A stretch of 64,000 nt of DNA from Punica granatum (GCF_007655135.1 NC_045130.1:37692605-37756604); one strand, 5' to 3'; positions 10,813-25,100 are shown, counted from the stretch's first letter. Notes: a model not told the origin generated them from the sequence alone. Translations and numbers: made by a program.

Positions 10813-12527
10813 CTTTCCCTTCCCTCTCCCCCGCGACCCGAGCTGAAAAAGATGAGAGCTTGCTGGTCCTACTGGCTGGAGAAGAGAGGATGATGAGGAA
10901 GAAGAAGGATACGAGGAGGCGTTTTTTAATGGGGGGCAAGGGGAGAGGAAGAAGGAGATAAGATGATGACAGACTGAGTTCGCAACAAATTGTCACAGCT
11001 CTCAATTCCCAAGGGAGAAACTTCGTCCTCTTGAGGTTTCCTCTTACGTCAAGTTTTGGGGAATGACAACTGCCCAAGTGGCCTCTGCGCAGACACCAAC
11101 AAACGACATTTCCCGTTCTGTCTGGATATGAAAATAGATAATTTGTTCCCTCCCTCCCTCCCTATGGTCGGTCTCCCATGGGCTCTGAATCTGGGCCCAT
11201 ACTTCTTGTCCCAATTGCCAATAACGAATGGCTCGATTCGAAGATAAAATCTGAACGCTCGAAAATCCGCATCGAGTATCGTGCTCGTGCTCGTGCTCGT
11301 GATCTAACTCGTGCTGGTTCATCATCCAATTATGTAGTAGTGCCACTATCGGAATCTTCACTGAAAGCGATCTGGACATGAGCATCTGCTACATTCTGTC
11401 GGATCAGCTAACAAACTGAAATTCAGGAACAAATCCGAGCCGTGCAGATGCGTACTGATCGTTGATTATGGTTGGATTTAAAGGCTTAAAGCTCGTGCTA
11501 CAGAGAACACGTACAGCCAAAGCCAATGGCTTCATCGTAACTGCAAATGACGGAGCCTTGTCATTGCAGAGATCAAACATGACTGATTTTGATCGTGAAT
11601 CATACCGCAATCAGCTGATTTATGTCAACTGTAAACGATTTAAATCGTCGTTCTGAGTATTGTTTGTACGGTGTGATCGGTGTAGTACGAAATAAAGAAT
11701 GCCGCATTTCTTTCTATTTATTCATACAATAAATGACAAAGCATGGGAACTAGAATCCTCAGTGCATTCGGAGAATTTATTAGTTCAAAAAACAGAGCCT
11801 CAAAATTTTTAAGCGAAAATTGGAAGGCTGGTCTGTGAAGGGATAAGGTTCAACAAATTGCCTGTCAGTTGCCTTCTTCGAGGTGAACCTATATAATACA
11901 TAAATATACGCTCTTAATGAATTCAGCAGCATCATCGCATGTAATGCCCGGTAAGACAGTAGGAAAGGAGAGCGGCGAACATAAGACTTTTAGATCCGAA
12001 CGTTCCGTGCTCAATGTGTTTCATCAAGCGGTACGAAAAGAATTGCTGTTATTGGTAGGCAATGTATGTCTGCTATTTACAACAAATCAGTCGTGAACAA
12101 GCACTGCTTTTTGTTCAACAGCAGCTTCAACCGCAAAAGAATGACTTGCAGAATGGGCTGTGCTGTTTACTTTCACTGAGGAAAACTCTATCATTCAACA
12201 CATAAAAACTCTACCAAGCCATCCCCGAAAAGGATTGAAAAAAAAAACGAAATTTCTGTGGAGAACTCGAGAAAGAACGATGAGTTCATATTGATAAACA
12301 CTAATGATGAAGACGCAGCAGCTAGTTCATTTGTGCTCACAATCAGTTTCCAGTCACATATGTACAAAAGTTTAATTCCACCTTTTCGCGGGCACCTATA
12401 ATTCTCATTGAATGCTTCACTTCCCAGCAACTACTGGTGTTCATTTCCAGCAATTCATCAGAAGCTCAAAGATCTGCATTTTCACAACTGGGCGAAGATT
12501 TCACTGGTGGCGGCGAGGATGCTTGGC
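10813..12527. other. Cathepsin B 5' region and ATG13 3' region
   Basis: 10813-11050 is the probable 5' UTR and promoter of the cathepsin B gene. 11276-11303 holds a short CGTGCT hexamer repeat. 11400-12527 is unannotated; the part nearest 12528 is likely the 3' UTR of ATG13. No further coding region seen. Confidence 0.45.
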
Positions 12528-15001
12528 TCAGGCTTCTTCTCTGGTAAAAACACGGGTCCCACTTTTCGAAAGCAGGAGGTCTTTCATATCCCGGTAGCTC
12601 CTGAGCTCTTCAAGGGCATCTGTCGTCTTACGTGGCATGAAAAACCCAGAGGCCGTGGCTACTCCTCCCTCCTGTTCGGTTTTAAAGGAGTGAGTGGAGT
12701 AGCAGCTTGGATCTTGTCTCAGAGGCGGAGCTGTTCTCAGCGTGCGGACCAGGACGCCCACTGCAGCGTCCTGAGATTTGGTACCCATTGGGGACGACGA
12801 TGTGAACTCTGAAGCCCTTTTACCCTCAAGATTATGGCTACAGAATGCGAAAGAATAAAAGATGAAGTGGCATCCGGTTAATGAACAAGATCCACAATAA
12901 TTGTGTAAGAACTAGAAAAAAGATGAATCTCCACAAACATCAAGATACATGAATTATATACTCAATTTGAGTTTTTTGCCATCTTGACTGAGAAACTAGA
13001 AACTAGAATATCCTTCCACAGTAAATGAGTTACCGTCAGTCTCTAAACATCCGACCATTATAATGCCTAGATAATATTTGAACTCCTCCCTTTTCTCTTT
13101 CAGTCAAGCAACTGATGATAAAGATGAACTTCAAAAGAGAATTTTAAATCTAGTATTATATGATACATGAGGACATCGTATTTAAGTCATAATCACTCCG
13201 AACCATTTCCAATATGAAACTCAACCGCAAAAAGGGCAAACAGAAAGAACACGAGGTTCTCGGTATCACTATTTCTTTTTATATTCATTGCAATCTTTTG
13301 AAAAATATAGATAATAGGCAACATAACTATTCAAGTCTAAGTACGAGAAATTATTTTACAGGGGGAAGACAAAGTTCAGGAACAGGGTGCATTAAGAATG
13401 GGCAATGATGGGAAATAATACCTTACAGGGGAGTCAGATGTCTCGACATCATCCACATCAAACGGGCAAGAGAAGTCTCCATCATCCAAATCATCCTGAA
13501 AAGATAACCTACTCGAGCTTCTAGAAAATCCAATTCGTGGCGAGCCACTAGAAGACAGCAATCCCGAAAAGCGCCCAGAGTCGTCCCGATAATCTCTCAT
13601 GATCTACCAATGAATCAAACCCCATTTTCAGGTTCAACAAAAGAAAACTCAAGAAGATAGCCGAATGGCAATTGAAAGAAGATGCACCAAAAGAACATCC
13701 ATTACCTTATGACCAGCATGAGGGCTGTTTGTCCCAAGATGTGACTCCCCGGTTCTTGAGATTTCTGGTTTCCTGTATAGTCTGATACCTGATGGGGATT
13801 CATGGGATGAAGTGTCGAGCCTCGAGCTTCTTGGTGATGGAGGGGGCAGAGAATGCCTATATGGGTCGGATAAATTAGGAGTAGCATACCGGGTCGTCCC
13901 ACTTGCCATTGGATGTGGGATTGTAACAGGGGCAGTTCCCGACCTAAGGCGACCCTGCTGGGCAGGATTACTACCCAGGAAATGGGCCGGCGGAGAAGGG
14001 GAAGAAGCTGGCGAGAAAGGAGGAGAAAGCTGGTACTCATCGAAACTAGCAGTTCTTTTTGACAGTCTATAGCTTTGGGCTCGATGAGCAAAATGATCAG
14101 TAGGCGGCGATGGGGACCCATATGAGCCATATGTGGGCGGGGAGCCATGAGCAATGTGAGCGCCCCGATGGATCCCACTAGTCCAGCTGTGGCGCTGAAA
14201 TGGAGATGACGCTGGCGGTCTTGTGCCCGTCAAGGGAAAGGAAATAGCTTCGGTGCCTCCGTCAGAAGACGGGAAGGACCTAAGAGGATCTGTTGCAGGG
14301 CTTCCGACATAATCAGTTATGATCCTTGGAATTAAAGATGTTGCTGGCTCAAGGTTGAAATCGGACAGTGTCTTACGATATGAAACCGACAGACAAATGC
14401 GTCCAGGAGAAGCCTCTATAGGAGAAAATGTATAATCATTCATCATCTCCTCTTCTGCCCGAGAAAATGGATCGCTGAACGAGGAAACTTTGTAAATGAT
14501 ATCGAAGTCATAAGACTGAGTCGATGAACTTAGCTGTCGGAAGATACGATATGCAGGGAGAAGTCTCATCTGTGCGTAAAGAGCCCGTAAGAGTAAAATC
14601 AACTTCTTGTATGTCTTCTTCTGGGCGAGCGAATCATTAGCCTGAGGAGTACCCCGCGGGGACTCATAATGGACAGTCCACCTCTCTATTACGGTCTCAA
14701 TAGATGGCGCTCGTGATGCCGAGTTGCCATAAATATTGTCCACAGATGATGAATTGGACCCCTCGTGGACGAGGATTATGTCGATGATCATCGGGTCGCT
14801 CAGGTTTCGGTGCCAGAAATTTAAATTGTCCAGGGCTGCAGGGCGGTCTCCTAGAACTAGATTGAACCATCTGTCGCTCTTTCTGATCCGAGACGCCGGC
14901 GCGTATTCGTTACTGCGATCAGCCGGGTGAAGAGAAGGAATCCTCGAATCAAGAATGATGTGCAAGCTCTTTAAAAGAAACTGGGAGACTATCTGCTCCA
15001 T
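12528..15001 (-). CDS. ATG13: Autophagy-related protein 13 (ATG13)
   Basis: Three coding exons: 15001-13706, 13603-13427 and 12824-12528, giving 589 aa, close to Arabidopsis ATG13a/b. The start is the ATG at 14999-15001 (MEQIVSQFLLKSLHIIL); an in-frame TGA lies a few codons upstream. A donor (CTGG|GTAAGT) near 15345 suggests a 5' UTR intron. Residues 1 to about 235 form the HORMA-type fold of the family (WFNLVLGDRPAALDNL, KLILLLRALYAQMRLLPAY, GRICLSVSYR). The rest is Ser/Pro-rich and probably disordered, as expected for the part that binds ATG1 and is regulated by phosphorylation. The last exon (PMGTKSQDAAVGVLVRTLR, RKTTDALEELRSYRDMKDLL) is a conserved plant tail. ATG13 is the regulatory subunit of the ATG1 kinase complex that starts autophagosome formation under TOR control. 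The first base of the last exon was set by phase at CTTGAG|GGTAAA. Confidence 0.92.
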
Positions 15002-16534
15002 CTCCAAGCTGTTTCAGCACGATTCCACACAAATCATATTACATCTCCGTCGACCCGACCGATCTGAACCCGACTAGAGCTGGTGCGGAAAACTTCACAC
15101 CCAGTAATGTGCCTCCTTGAATATCCAAAGCAAGCATCTTCAAATGAATTTTCCCGTTCAGATTCGGAGACTTCGACCAACGAGCTCCGGAAATTCAGAT
15201 TCAGCACGCAAGTAACTCATGATTGAGACGAAAGCCACAAATCTTTCATACAAGAGCTAACCGGATCGAGCTCAATCAAGCCCCGATGCAATGGACCAAT
15301 AAAACAGCAGATCCTGAAGGAAAGATTCGATCTTTAGGACTTACCCAGTAAGAGACGAAATGGGTTTTTGGAGCAGCAACGGCAGAATCAAGAATCACAC
15401 CCAAGTAGATAGCGTGTACATTAAAGATACGTGATTGAAATCCAAGACGGGTTTTCCTGGGTTCAACTGTGGGGGTTGATTGAGTTACGGAATTTAGGTG
15501 AGAGAGAGGGCTATGGAGTGGAGGGGTTTTCTTCCAGTTCGGGCATCAAATGACAAGACGACACAGCAATTGTTTATCCACTCTCCCATTGGAGAGCAGC
15601 ACGCTTGCTTCTTCTTCTTCTCCTTCTCCTTCTCCTTCTCCTTCTTCCCTCTCTCTCTCTCTCTGACCTGATCTGATGATTGCTAAGGCAGGATATTTGA
15701 TTACTTTATTCAATTCCATTTTTAAATTGCTCCAATCAATTATGAGCTTCCTTTTGTTCGGGATAATAAAGAAAGAAAGGCTGGCTGGCTGGCTGGCTGG
15801 CTGCTTCCTTAGGAAACTGTTTTCACTTTTCTATCTTATGTCGGAAAAAGCCAAAAAACAGAATCATGGCAGTATGCTTTTGGTGGCCAACTCCGAACCG
15901 GAACCAATTCGGAGACTTTGCGGTCCTATAAATATAAATGCACGAAGATACGGACTGGCATTCCATGCAAACCGTGTCTAGAGCAGCTTTCGCGATCGAG
16001 TGATCTGTAATAGTTGTGGAGGTTCGTGGGCAGTCGGTACAATTTAGGAGGAAGTCAGCCTCAGGTGCTCTGATAGGCACCAGGTCAGAACCAAGAAGGT
16101 CGTAAATTCGGCTCGACCGGTCTCGAGGCTATTGCCGGTATTGCTATGGGCCTCGTTTCCAAGGTTTGCAGTGGTTTTCCCAAGGCCCAAGCGATGGCCC
16201 AGAAACCTGGTTGATCCAAGCTCAAGCCCATAGTATTGGCCTTGAGAAGTGTCAAGGCAAGGGATCTTTCTTTCTGCAGACAACCCGATTATATCCAAAG
16301 CTTTGACATATCACATTTGATCTACCAGACATATTGTCCTCAACACAGAAAAAGCAGGAGCATGGACATTGGATTGCATCAGATGTGACCTAAGAACACA
16401 GTAGTCATGTCGTTTCATTGGACTCATTATCAATCCTGCCTAAAGCAATAGCACTGATCAAGATATGGAAATAGTAATGACTGCAAAACACTTCCGTCTC
16501 GAGCAAATCTTATTTCATCATAAATTAGAAGGTA
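15002..16534. other. ATG13 5' UTR/promoter and spacer with simple repeats
   Basis: 15002-15540 is probably the 5' UTR (with intron) and promoter of ATG13. 15605-15665 is a CTTCTT/CTCCTT/CTCT polypyrimidine tract. 15779-15803 is a GGCT tetranucleotide repeat. 15840-16534 shows no supported gene; the minus ORFs at 15823-16080 and 16044-16298 have no recognisable domain. Confidence 0.5.
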
Positions 16535-19500
16535 CAAACTACAGCTAAGAGACCCCAGTGGGTACAGGAAGATGTTCGTGCAGATTCCATTAATCCTAAA
16601 GAAGAAATTCCGGAAGAGAATGAGTACAATTACCTCTCAAAACAGAATTGTTTTCAGCCCCTTCTCCCAAGAGAAATGATCCGTGTTCAGTAGGAAGTCC
16701 ATTTGATCCAGATGGTGACAGCTCCCTTAGAACTTCTTAGACCGAGGTTGAGCTTGAATTTGACTCAAACAGTTGAAACTACTGCATAAGCTTATCGACC
16801 AGTTCACTGACTAAGAAGGAAATTCCAGAAGCAGCAACTTCCAGCATTAAACAGTATAGTGTCGTCTTCATGTAAGATGGGGGCTTCCTCACACGGGCTT
16901 TCCCGAGGGCGAGTAAGAAAATGCAGAGAAGAGAAGCAACAGCCGGTGGCCACTAGCTTGTAGTCTCTGTTGTCGCTCTTGTAGAATGAAAATTCATAAG
17001 TGACGGGAGCCACCCAACCAAATACAAGGAATGATATTACAGCTACTGTTGCATGAGGAGAGAATTTCTCTCCTTCCGAGTTGCTGATGGTACTGTTCTT
17101 CTTCCATGATGGCTTCAGTCTGCATCCCACTGGACAGCTCGTGATTACATAACACTATGTTTGATTTCACTTGCTAATATATAAATCGGAAAGAAGCACA
17201 TAATATGCAAGCTAAATAAAATCTAGTGACCAGTGTTGAAGTCATCAGTTATGATACTTAGAAACAAATTCCCTTACACTGACTTTATCAATATTAACGT
17301 GTTAACACACAGAGCTAAAAATCTTTGATTTACCAGAGTTGATCTGATCGGTCATAATGCTTAGAGGCCCCTTGGGAATTGGGACTATTACCGGTATCCT
17401 GTGAGAACGAATCTGCTCTGCCTTCTTCAACTTTCTTGGGTTCTGAAATTACATTGTCTACACTAGGCAACGGGTTGGGTACTGCAGTGTCTTCAGCTGA
17501 TGGGACAGAGCCGTTTTGATTGGGCACAGAATCATTCGGCATGCCTGAATCGAATAGCTGCTGTGTCTTATTCTCTGGTGTTGTATCAGGGGCATCAGAA
17601 CCTGAAGGACACATACAAAAAATGGACCATGATATAAAAGAATGGACAAAGAGAGGATAGGCTTTGTTAATCTTGGAAAATGCAGATATGGGTGTCAAAC
17701 CTTCCAGAACGGCTGGTTTCTTCTTCCACTGGAAGAAAGAGAGGAATGAATTTTCCGTGGCCACGGGAACAGGTACCTCCTGTGCCTCCTGTACGTTTCC
17801 AGCTTCACTTCTCTTCTGAAAAATCCGGAAAAGTCCGTCTCCTGAGAAAGTTGACATAAAAAAGTCAATAAGTCCATTCACTCTTATCACTTCAATCCCA
17901 TAATGGTTTTTTGGAACTTTCTAATTGATGTATTATCTTATTTGGACCATCAAAAAATCATATTATGCTCCTAATCAAGAAGTACATAACAGTTTATGAG
18001 TAGTAAAAAAATTAAAGATTTGCCCGAAGGATCATGTTTTCTGGGCATGGAATAAATCCCCATGTTGTTGCAAAGAGAAACAAGAGGTTGACCACAAAGT
18101 TTGATACAGCAATAAATCCCGAATGAGCACTTACCAACTGATACAATTGACTTTGTATTTAAGAGGAATACCTATGGGAATGAAGAAGCTGAAACACGAC
18201 AAGCATCTGAAGATCTCTGCATCATCGTTTCTGCAATCTTCAGCAGTATCTGTCCAATCATACATTTTTGCTGGAACATGTTCATCTATGGGCACAGTAG
18301 GACGGAACCTTGGGACTTTCCTTTTCCTCTGAAGGTTATACCTTCTGGTTATGCAAGAATGGCAGTTTAAGCAGTATAAATCATGTGTGTTGCTTTTTCA
18401 ACACTTCCTCTACATCATATTCCCTCTCTTCAGGCTTGACATCTTCTATTAAACTGATTGCAGTTTCGTCTTGGTACCTTCTCATGCTCGTTAGTAAGAG
18501 GCTTAGAATCCTGGGTCTCAAATCTCTCTGATGTGAGATCTCAGTTCACCTCCTGTTGTCGGTTCTAGAGAAGCAGACACTGGGAAGTCATGCTATCCTA
18601 TTTCATGAAAATTCTTCATCAGATCCTCTCGGCTATCGAGTTTCTCTGCAGGGAGATCATATATCTCACGTATCAAATCTGCGTTGGGAATAATAAATCT
18701 GACATAGTTATGTTCCACTTCTTGATACTCATGGACAAATTTTTTTCCTAAAACCATAAACTAAAACCTTTTTAATACTCATGAAACCCCAAGAAAATAC
18801 AGTACCTGGCGACTCGTTAGTTCTCAACAAATCATCCACGCTCTTATGTAATAAATTTCCAATCTAGCAGATTTCTCAGATCTTCGTGACCAAGGAATTA
18901 ATTCTGATAGGGAAACAACATAAAACTGTGATACTCTGCAGTGAGAAAAGAAACCAAAACGCCGTCGCTGAACACTTTCCGAGATCAAATGCCATAAAAA
19001 GAAGAAAAGAAACACATTGTAGTCGGGCAAGTGCCCATGTTGCCGGTATTAGCTTATAAAATGCCCACCCCATCTGAACCAAATAAGTTCGACTAATTGT
19101 TCTGCTCAAATGAGTCCGACAAAGACCCAGTAGCTGGGAGTGGACAGCTTGTTTTCAACCAACCTATGGTTACCACAATATGGGCACACGGGCATCCCGG
19201 TAAAGAAACAAAGCCAACAGATTATGAATCATTGTGTGAACATTTAAATCGTGATTAAGTTCGAATGGTAAAAAATAACCTTAGCACTGGTAAAGTCGGT
19301 CTTCAGATCATACCTTTAGATGCTGAAAGAAGAAGAACAAGCTTCTTCGTTTTCAAGTGCAGCCAGTGACGAGACAGTATACCATCTGAACTCCATAGCC
19401 AAAGGGTGAAGGAAAAGGAAATGGTAGATGGGTTTACTGATAAGTAGGGGGATGAGTAGATGGATCGTACAGTCAACGCATTAAAAAAACAATTTTCCTG

Positions 19501-19640
19501 AGACAGTGAGGAAGGGGAGAACAGACGTGAATAGCATCTTCGCTGCGAGAAATGAGCAGTCAAAAACAGAGATGGAACAATTCAAACTACAAGTTTCATG
19601 ACCGAGAATGGAACAGTGGGAACTTTCCGGCAAGAACAGC
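16535..19640 (-). pseudogene. Decayed partial duplicate of the MEB-like gene
   Basis: Aligns by eye, in the same orientation, with 22012-26260. Retained: counterparts of exon 2 (about 18160-18820), exon 3 (17841-17701, same 141 bp length), exon 4 (17601 downwards) and exon 8 (about 17130-16790). Missing: exon 1, and exons 5-7, which are removed by one deletion with its junction near 17205-17215, joining intron sequence equivalent to about 22900 directly to about 23885. The exon 8 copy has a 2-bp deletion relative to the intact gene (GGAGAGAAATTCTC against GGAGAGGAAAGTTCTC), which shifts the frame before the second half of the membrane domain. The exon 2 copy is also broken, with an altered CxxC site (TGCTTAAACTGC). 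It cannot encode the transporter fold. It could still be transcribed; I see no evidence either way. Confidence 0.85.
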
Positions 19641-19689
19641 GACCAAACTGAAAGAAAATGATATCAAAAACATAGAGGAAGTGGAATAA

Positions 19690-21557
19690 AAAATAAATTC
19701 AAATTTCATTTCATTCATTCGTATAAGTAGTATCGACATTCGGAATCTTATTCTGAATGCATGGTATCACTTTGCAACGATTAAACAATCCTAACTTGAC
19801 AATCCCATTACATTTATCGTATGCAAAATCTTTGCAAAACCGCCAAGTAATCGCCTTCTTGAATAATCACTTGAGGTCACCCAAGCGTTCGGCCTCTAGC
19901 TCGTCCACGCGAACGCATCTTTGCCTAGGGTTGTTCCTTCTCGACTCGAAATAGTCTCCATGGTCCCCACACGATCAGACTATGCTTTCGAGCACGTGCA
20001 ACGGATGACCAAGGAAGAAACAATTTCTTTCATTCGGCCGTGAGCAAGCGTCTTTTTTCACCCGTGCGCCTCCCCCCTTAATTTTCTCTCTTGGCCGTGA
20101 ATGATTCACAGATTCGGCCATCATCTTATATATAGAACACACATATCATATATATGTTTATATATTTGCCAGTTATTCCTTAGGATTATTTAGCAATTGT
20201 AATTAATTCACAATTAATTACAATTCGCAAATAAGTCTCAATGACTTGAGTAATTTCTAAAACCACCTGTTAATTATTTCATAATCACATTAGTTCAAAA
20301 AGAAAAACCGTAATGCACTCACTAATATATAGACGTTTTACATATGGTAACTTTCCATTTAAGGACACTATTATATCAAATATAATAATTTCTTAAACAA
20401 ATCCACCTCAAGATTAGATTTGACTTTGGGATGTGCTAGCACCCTTGCAACAATATTGCAAGTCTAATCCGATAATTGATTACTAATTAATTGCCTTAAT
20501 TACAAATCAATTAGTTCTTGACTCAAATACATTCTATTATGAGCGACTAACTAGGTACATCACTAAGTGGTAATGAGACTATAATGCCAACCACCTTGAC
20601 ATTATTGGAAACTCATTTCCACAATCAAAAGCACAATTTCCAAAATGTTATTGGCTCCTAAAGATCACGAGTGACGTCTCGCAGCATATTATGATAATTC
20701 AAATAGTAACAAATATGTGATTAGGATATTCTGATGAACCTATGACCATATATACCATGCACTCGAGTCCTTTCATTGCAGATTCCAATCTAGTCAAGGT
20801 CATGATTAATGTATAATCCTATAGCCGATCATATAGAACCTTTGAGCTTATATTCATAGATTAGTAGAATTAAACTAGAAACTCTTTTTTATATTTAAGT
20901 TCATCCACCTTGGCTAAGGATTTCCTAATTAAGAACAAAACTCAAACTCATAGGATCTTTCCCTGTTTACTCGGGTTAATGAATTTCATCTCAACTAGAC
21001 ACCTACCTCTATACACAGCTAATTAGGACCGCCGTTTGCCGGATACCCATGCTTAGCATAAGTATATAAGCAGGAGCAAATCATAATTACCCATGTGTGA
21101 GATAACTGTGTCATCTAAGGTCTAAGGACTATATGCATTGATAGGGTCTAAATAATATTCATCAGCAACAGTAAAGCACAACGTGAATATTATATGCACG
21201 TCATAAATTCGACACGCTTATTTCTATAAGTGTTCACATATCTGTCTCGATATCAGATACCAAATAGTATGTGACTCATTACTCTATCTTCATTAGTATC
21301 TCTATACTAATCATGAATACAAACAGAGATGACGGTCTATTTGAAATAATAGTGCCTAGCTATGATTCGTACGACCGTAAATAGTTAAAAAAAATTGGTC
21401 GCTCATATTCTCAACTCTTTGAAAATAAAGCATCTGTCAAGTACTTTATGAACTTACTCAATTAAACATAAATAATTTATGAATAATAGAATAAATATTA
21501 TTGCCATAAATAGGAATTATCCAAATATATATATCGGCTCTAGGGCATATAACTAAT
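19690..21557 (-). mobile_element. Probable solo LTR of a Ty1/copia-like retrotransposon
   Basis: Read on the minus strand, this begins TTAGTTATATGCCCTAGAGC, matching my recollection of the 5' end of a widespread plant copia LTR family (TGTTAG...TATGCCCTAGAGG). The block is AT-rich and non-coding, with no gag, protease, integrase or reverse transcriptase ORF and no second LTR nearby, so it looks like a solo LTR or an LTR remnant. The usual terminal TG is not intact (TATTAG). I could not find a target-site duplication, so the low-coordinate edge (about 19690) is approximate. It lies between the decayed MEB copy and the intact gene. Confidence 0.5.
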
Positions 21558-22186
21558 AGAAATACGGTTCTTTTTCTCGGGGCATTTGATGAGACGCCCG
21601 AAGAGATGCAAATTGTCTATAACTCCCCCATCAAGTCCGGCCATGCTTCACTCACATTCAGATCTTGGCTTCTTAGTTACCGGGGAGCCAGAGATTGAAG
21701 CTCTTGCCACAGTTAACATATTCCGTATGTATGCCTGGCGCACTCATCGTGCTTGGCCAGCTTCGAAGTTCAAATGATAGTAATTGTCTCAAATCACAAT
21801 GTTTGATAATCACATGATTAGGAACGGAATGCTAGCTAGCAAAAATGCATAAGCTTAAACAAAATCTCCACGTCCCTCCGAATCGGTATATGCATGACTG
21901 CACGCTGTCAGAGGCATGGGATGCATGTGTAATCAAAGATTAGTTCTACAGTTCACATAAGAAAACCTCATTACTAGAAAAAAGAGATTTTGCATTGCCG
22001 ATAATGTAAAGTCGTCGAATACAACTAAGAGACCAAAGTGGATATGGGAAAATTATTTCGTGTACATTCTCATGAATCCTGAAGAAGAAATATCATCCCG
22101 AACATTATAGTAACCTTATCATCCCGAAGAAATATCATCCCGAACATTGTTTTCAGCCCCTCCTTCTAAGAAAAAGAAAACTCTCT
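21558..22186. other. Spacer and 3' UTR of the MEB-like gene
   Basis: No supported gene. From about 22012 the sequence matches the start of the duplicated block at 16535. A short direct repeat, GAAGAAATATCATCCCGAAC, occurs twice between 22081 and 22146. Confidence 0.5.
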
Positions 22187-25100
22187 TCAGTAGGAAGCCC
22201 ATCCTGATCCTGACCCCGACCGAGACATCTCCCCTAAGACCCCAGTGACTGAGACCGCACTTGAGCTCGACTCAAACAGACCAAGCCGCTCCATGAGCTT
22301 ATCGACCAGCTCACCGACTACGAAGGAAATTCCCGAACCCGCAAATCCCATCATCAAGTAGTAAAGTGCCGTTTTTATATAAGATTTAGACCTCACATGG
22401 GCTTTGCCGAGGGCAAGTAAGAGAATGCAGAGAAGAGAAGCAGCTGCGACGGCTGCTAGCTTGTAGTCCCTATCGTCACTTTTGCGGAATGAGAACCCGT
22501 AAGTGATTGGAGCCACGGATCCAAATACAAGGAATGATATGACAGCTACTGTTGCATGAAGAGAGAACTTTCCTCTCCTTCCAAGTTGCTGATAGTACTT
22601 GTCTTGTTCCACGTCGGTTTGAGTCTGGTTCCCACTGGACTGCTCGTTCTTCAGTTCTCTGAGCTGCAAATATGCAACGTGTACGGTCAGACAGAATGAA
22701 ACAATTCCTGAGTTTTTGGCACAATAAATCGAAAAATCCATTTCCGCACGTTCCTTTTCCGTTCGTATCTTCACAGTAATAAGCAGTTTTTCTAAATCCT
22801 TTTTTCTTGAAAAACAAAGAAAATAAAGCCAAGGGCCGGGTTACGTAACACTACGTTTGATTTCACTTGCTAATATAAAAAATCGGAAAGAAGCACTACA
22901 AATGCAGACCACCATACTATGCTTAATTGTGAAGAACTAACGTACATTATGAGCGAGGACAAAAAGCCCACCAACCAGGTTTGCCAGTGCCAGAGCCAAA
23001 GTGTTCACTGCATCAAGAAAGAATAAAGCACGAAAACCTTTATTACATATTCTTTTAAAAGATAAATTCAACAAAATTAAATTTCAGCCTACAAATTTTA
23101 GCTAGCAATGAAATTCGAATACTTACATGTGGTCGCACCACCACCTGCTGCAGATGAAACGACACTTAGACTGGCAACAGATTCTACCAAACCACCATAA
23201 ACAATGCTCTTTAAGATGTCAAAGTCACGTGCTCCAGGGACTTCAGCAGGTCTTGTTTCACTCAGAAGTGCTTGAGTTACAACTTGTGGTGGGTTTTCTA
23301 TATCTGTGGAAGTATCAGTGATCGATGTCGTTTCAGAAGCTGCTACCGGTCCAATCGTGACGACCACGGTATCTCCTGCTCATACATCACATAGTAATCA
23401 TAAGCATCTAATTGAAACGATTTTCAGGTCTTTTTTTTTTCTTTTTTTCCATTTCGTAAGATTCCAAATGTTCTAGGACGTACCAGGACTCTTCTTGGGA
23501 GGTTCTTCTGGTTCTTTAACCGCATCATTGTTCACCTTTTGATGCGGGATCGGAAAAATCACCCTATCTACCACAGCTAGCTTAGGTTCAGTAGTAGAAG
23601 ACAGAGACTTTGACGGTGATGATACTTCTGTCACAGTGGAGTGGTCATTGTGTACAGGCAAATCTTCTTCAGGCTTCTTCGCAGGTTTTTGGTCAATTGA
23701 TACGATAGTTTGACCGACCACTACAGTAACAGAAGTCGAAGGAGCTACTACTTCTGCTGGATCAGGTTTAATCACAGCATTATCAAAATCTGGAGCAATT
23801 TTAGGAAGAGGCTCTCCCAGATCTGAAATAACTCGAGAACAAAGTTAAGTTAGAAAATGAATTTGATTACATTGATCATATCAATGGTAATAAAATCTAC
23901 TGACCGGTGTTGAAGTCATAGTTAATGATACTTAGAAACAAATTCCCTTGCATTGACTATATCAATATTAACATGTTAACACACAGAGCTAAAAATCTTT
24001 GATTTACAAGAGTTGATCTGATCGGTCATAATGCTTAGAGGCTCCTTGGGAGTTGGGACTATTACCCGTATCCTGTGAGAACGAATCTGCTCTGCCTTCT
24101 TCAACTTTCTCGGGTTCAGAGATTACATTGTCTACACTAGGCAACGGGTTGGGTACAGCAGTGTCTTCAGCTGATGGGACAGAGCCGTTTTGATTGGGCA
24201 CAGAATCGTTCGGCATGCCTGAATCGAATATCTGCTGTGTCTTATTCTCTGGTGTTGTATCAGGGGCATCAGAACCTGAAGGACACATAAAAAATGGACC
24301 ATGATATAAAATAATGGACAAAGAGAGGATAGGCTTTGTTAATCTTGGAAAATGCAGATATGAGTGTCAAACCTTCCAGCACGGCTGGTTTCTTCTTCCA
24401 CTGGAAGAAAGAGAAGAATGAATTTTCCGTGGCCACGGCAACAGGTACCTCCTGTGGCTCCTGCATGTTTCCAGCGTCACTTCTCTTCTGAAAAATCCGG
24501 AAAAGTCCGTCTCCTGAGAAAGTTGGCATAAAAAAAGTTTCAGTGTAATAAATCCATGCACTCTATCACTGCTATCCCATAACGGTTTTTTGGAACTTTC
24601 TAATCGATGTATTATCTTATCTGGACCATCAAAAAATGATATTATGCTCCTAATTAAGAAGTTTGAGTAGCAAAAAATTAAGATTTGCCCGAAGGATCAT
24701 GTTTTCTAGGCATAGAATAAATCCCCAAGTTGTTGCAAAGAGAAAGAAGAGCTTGAACACAAAGTTCGATACAGCAATAAATCCCGAATGAGCGCTTACC
24801 AACTGATACAACTGACTTTGTATTTAAGAGGAATACCTGTAGGAATGAAGAAGCTGCAACAAGACAAGCATCTGAAGGCCTCAGCTCTATCGTTTCTGCG
24901 ATCTTCAGCAGTATCTGTTGGAATGTCACTTCCTGGGGTGATGACCGCTGCAGCAGAATCTTGATCCTCAGGTTCAGTAATGGGCTCGGTAACATGTGGC
25001 TCGGTTGCAGGTGTTACTCTTCCCCCTCTAAATCCAGGACGGAACCTTGGGACTCTCCGTCTCCTCCTTCGGAGGATAACCCTCCTAGTTATGCAAGAAT

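Noticed and set aside
15007..15007. Longer ATG13 start at TTG 15005-15007
   Set aside because: Not an ATG; the ATG at 14999-15001 is in frame and gives the conserved MEQIVSQF start.
24008..24065. Extension of MEB-like exon 4 to a donor at 24008
   Set aside because: It is open and conserved in the duplicate, but it ends in phase 2 and cannot join exon 5, which needs phase 1. Kept as a possible splice variant or intron-retention form only.
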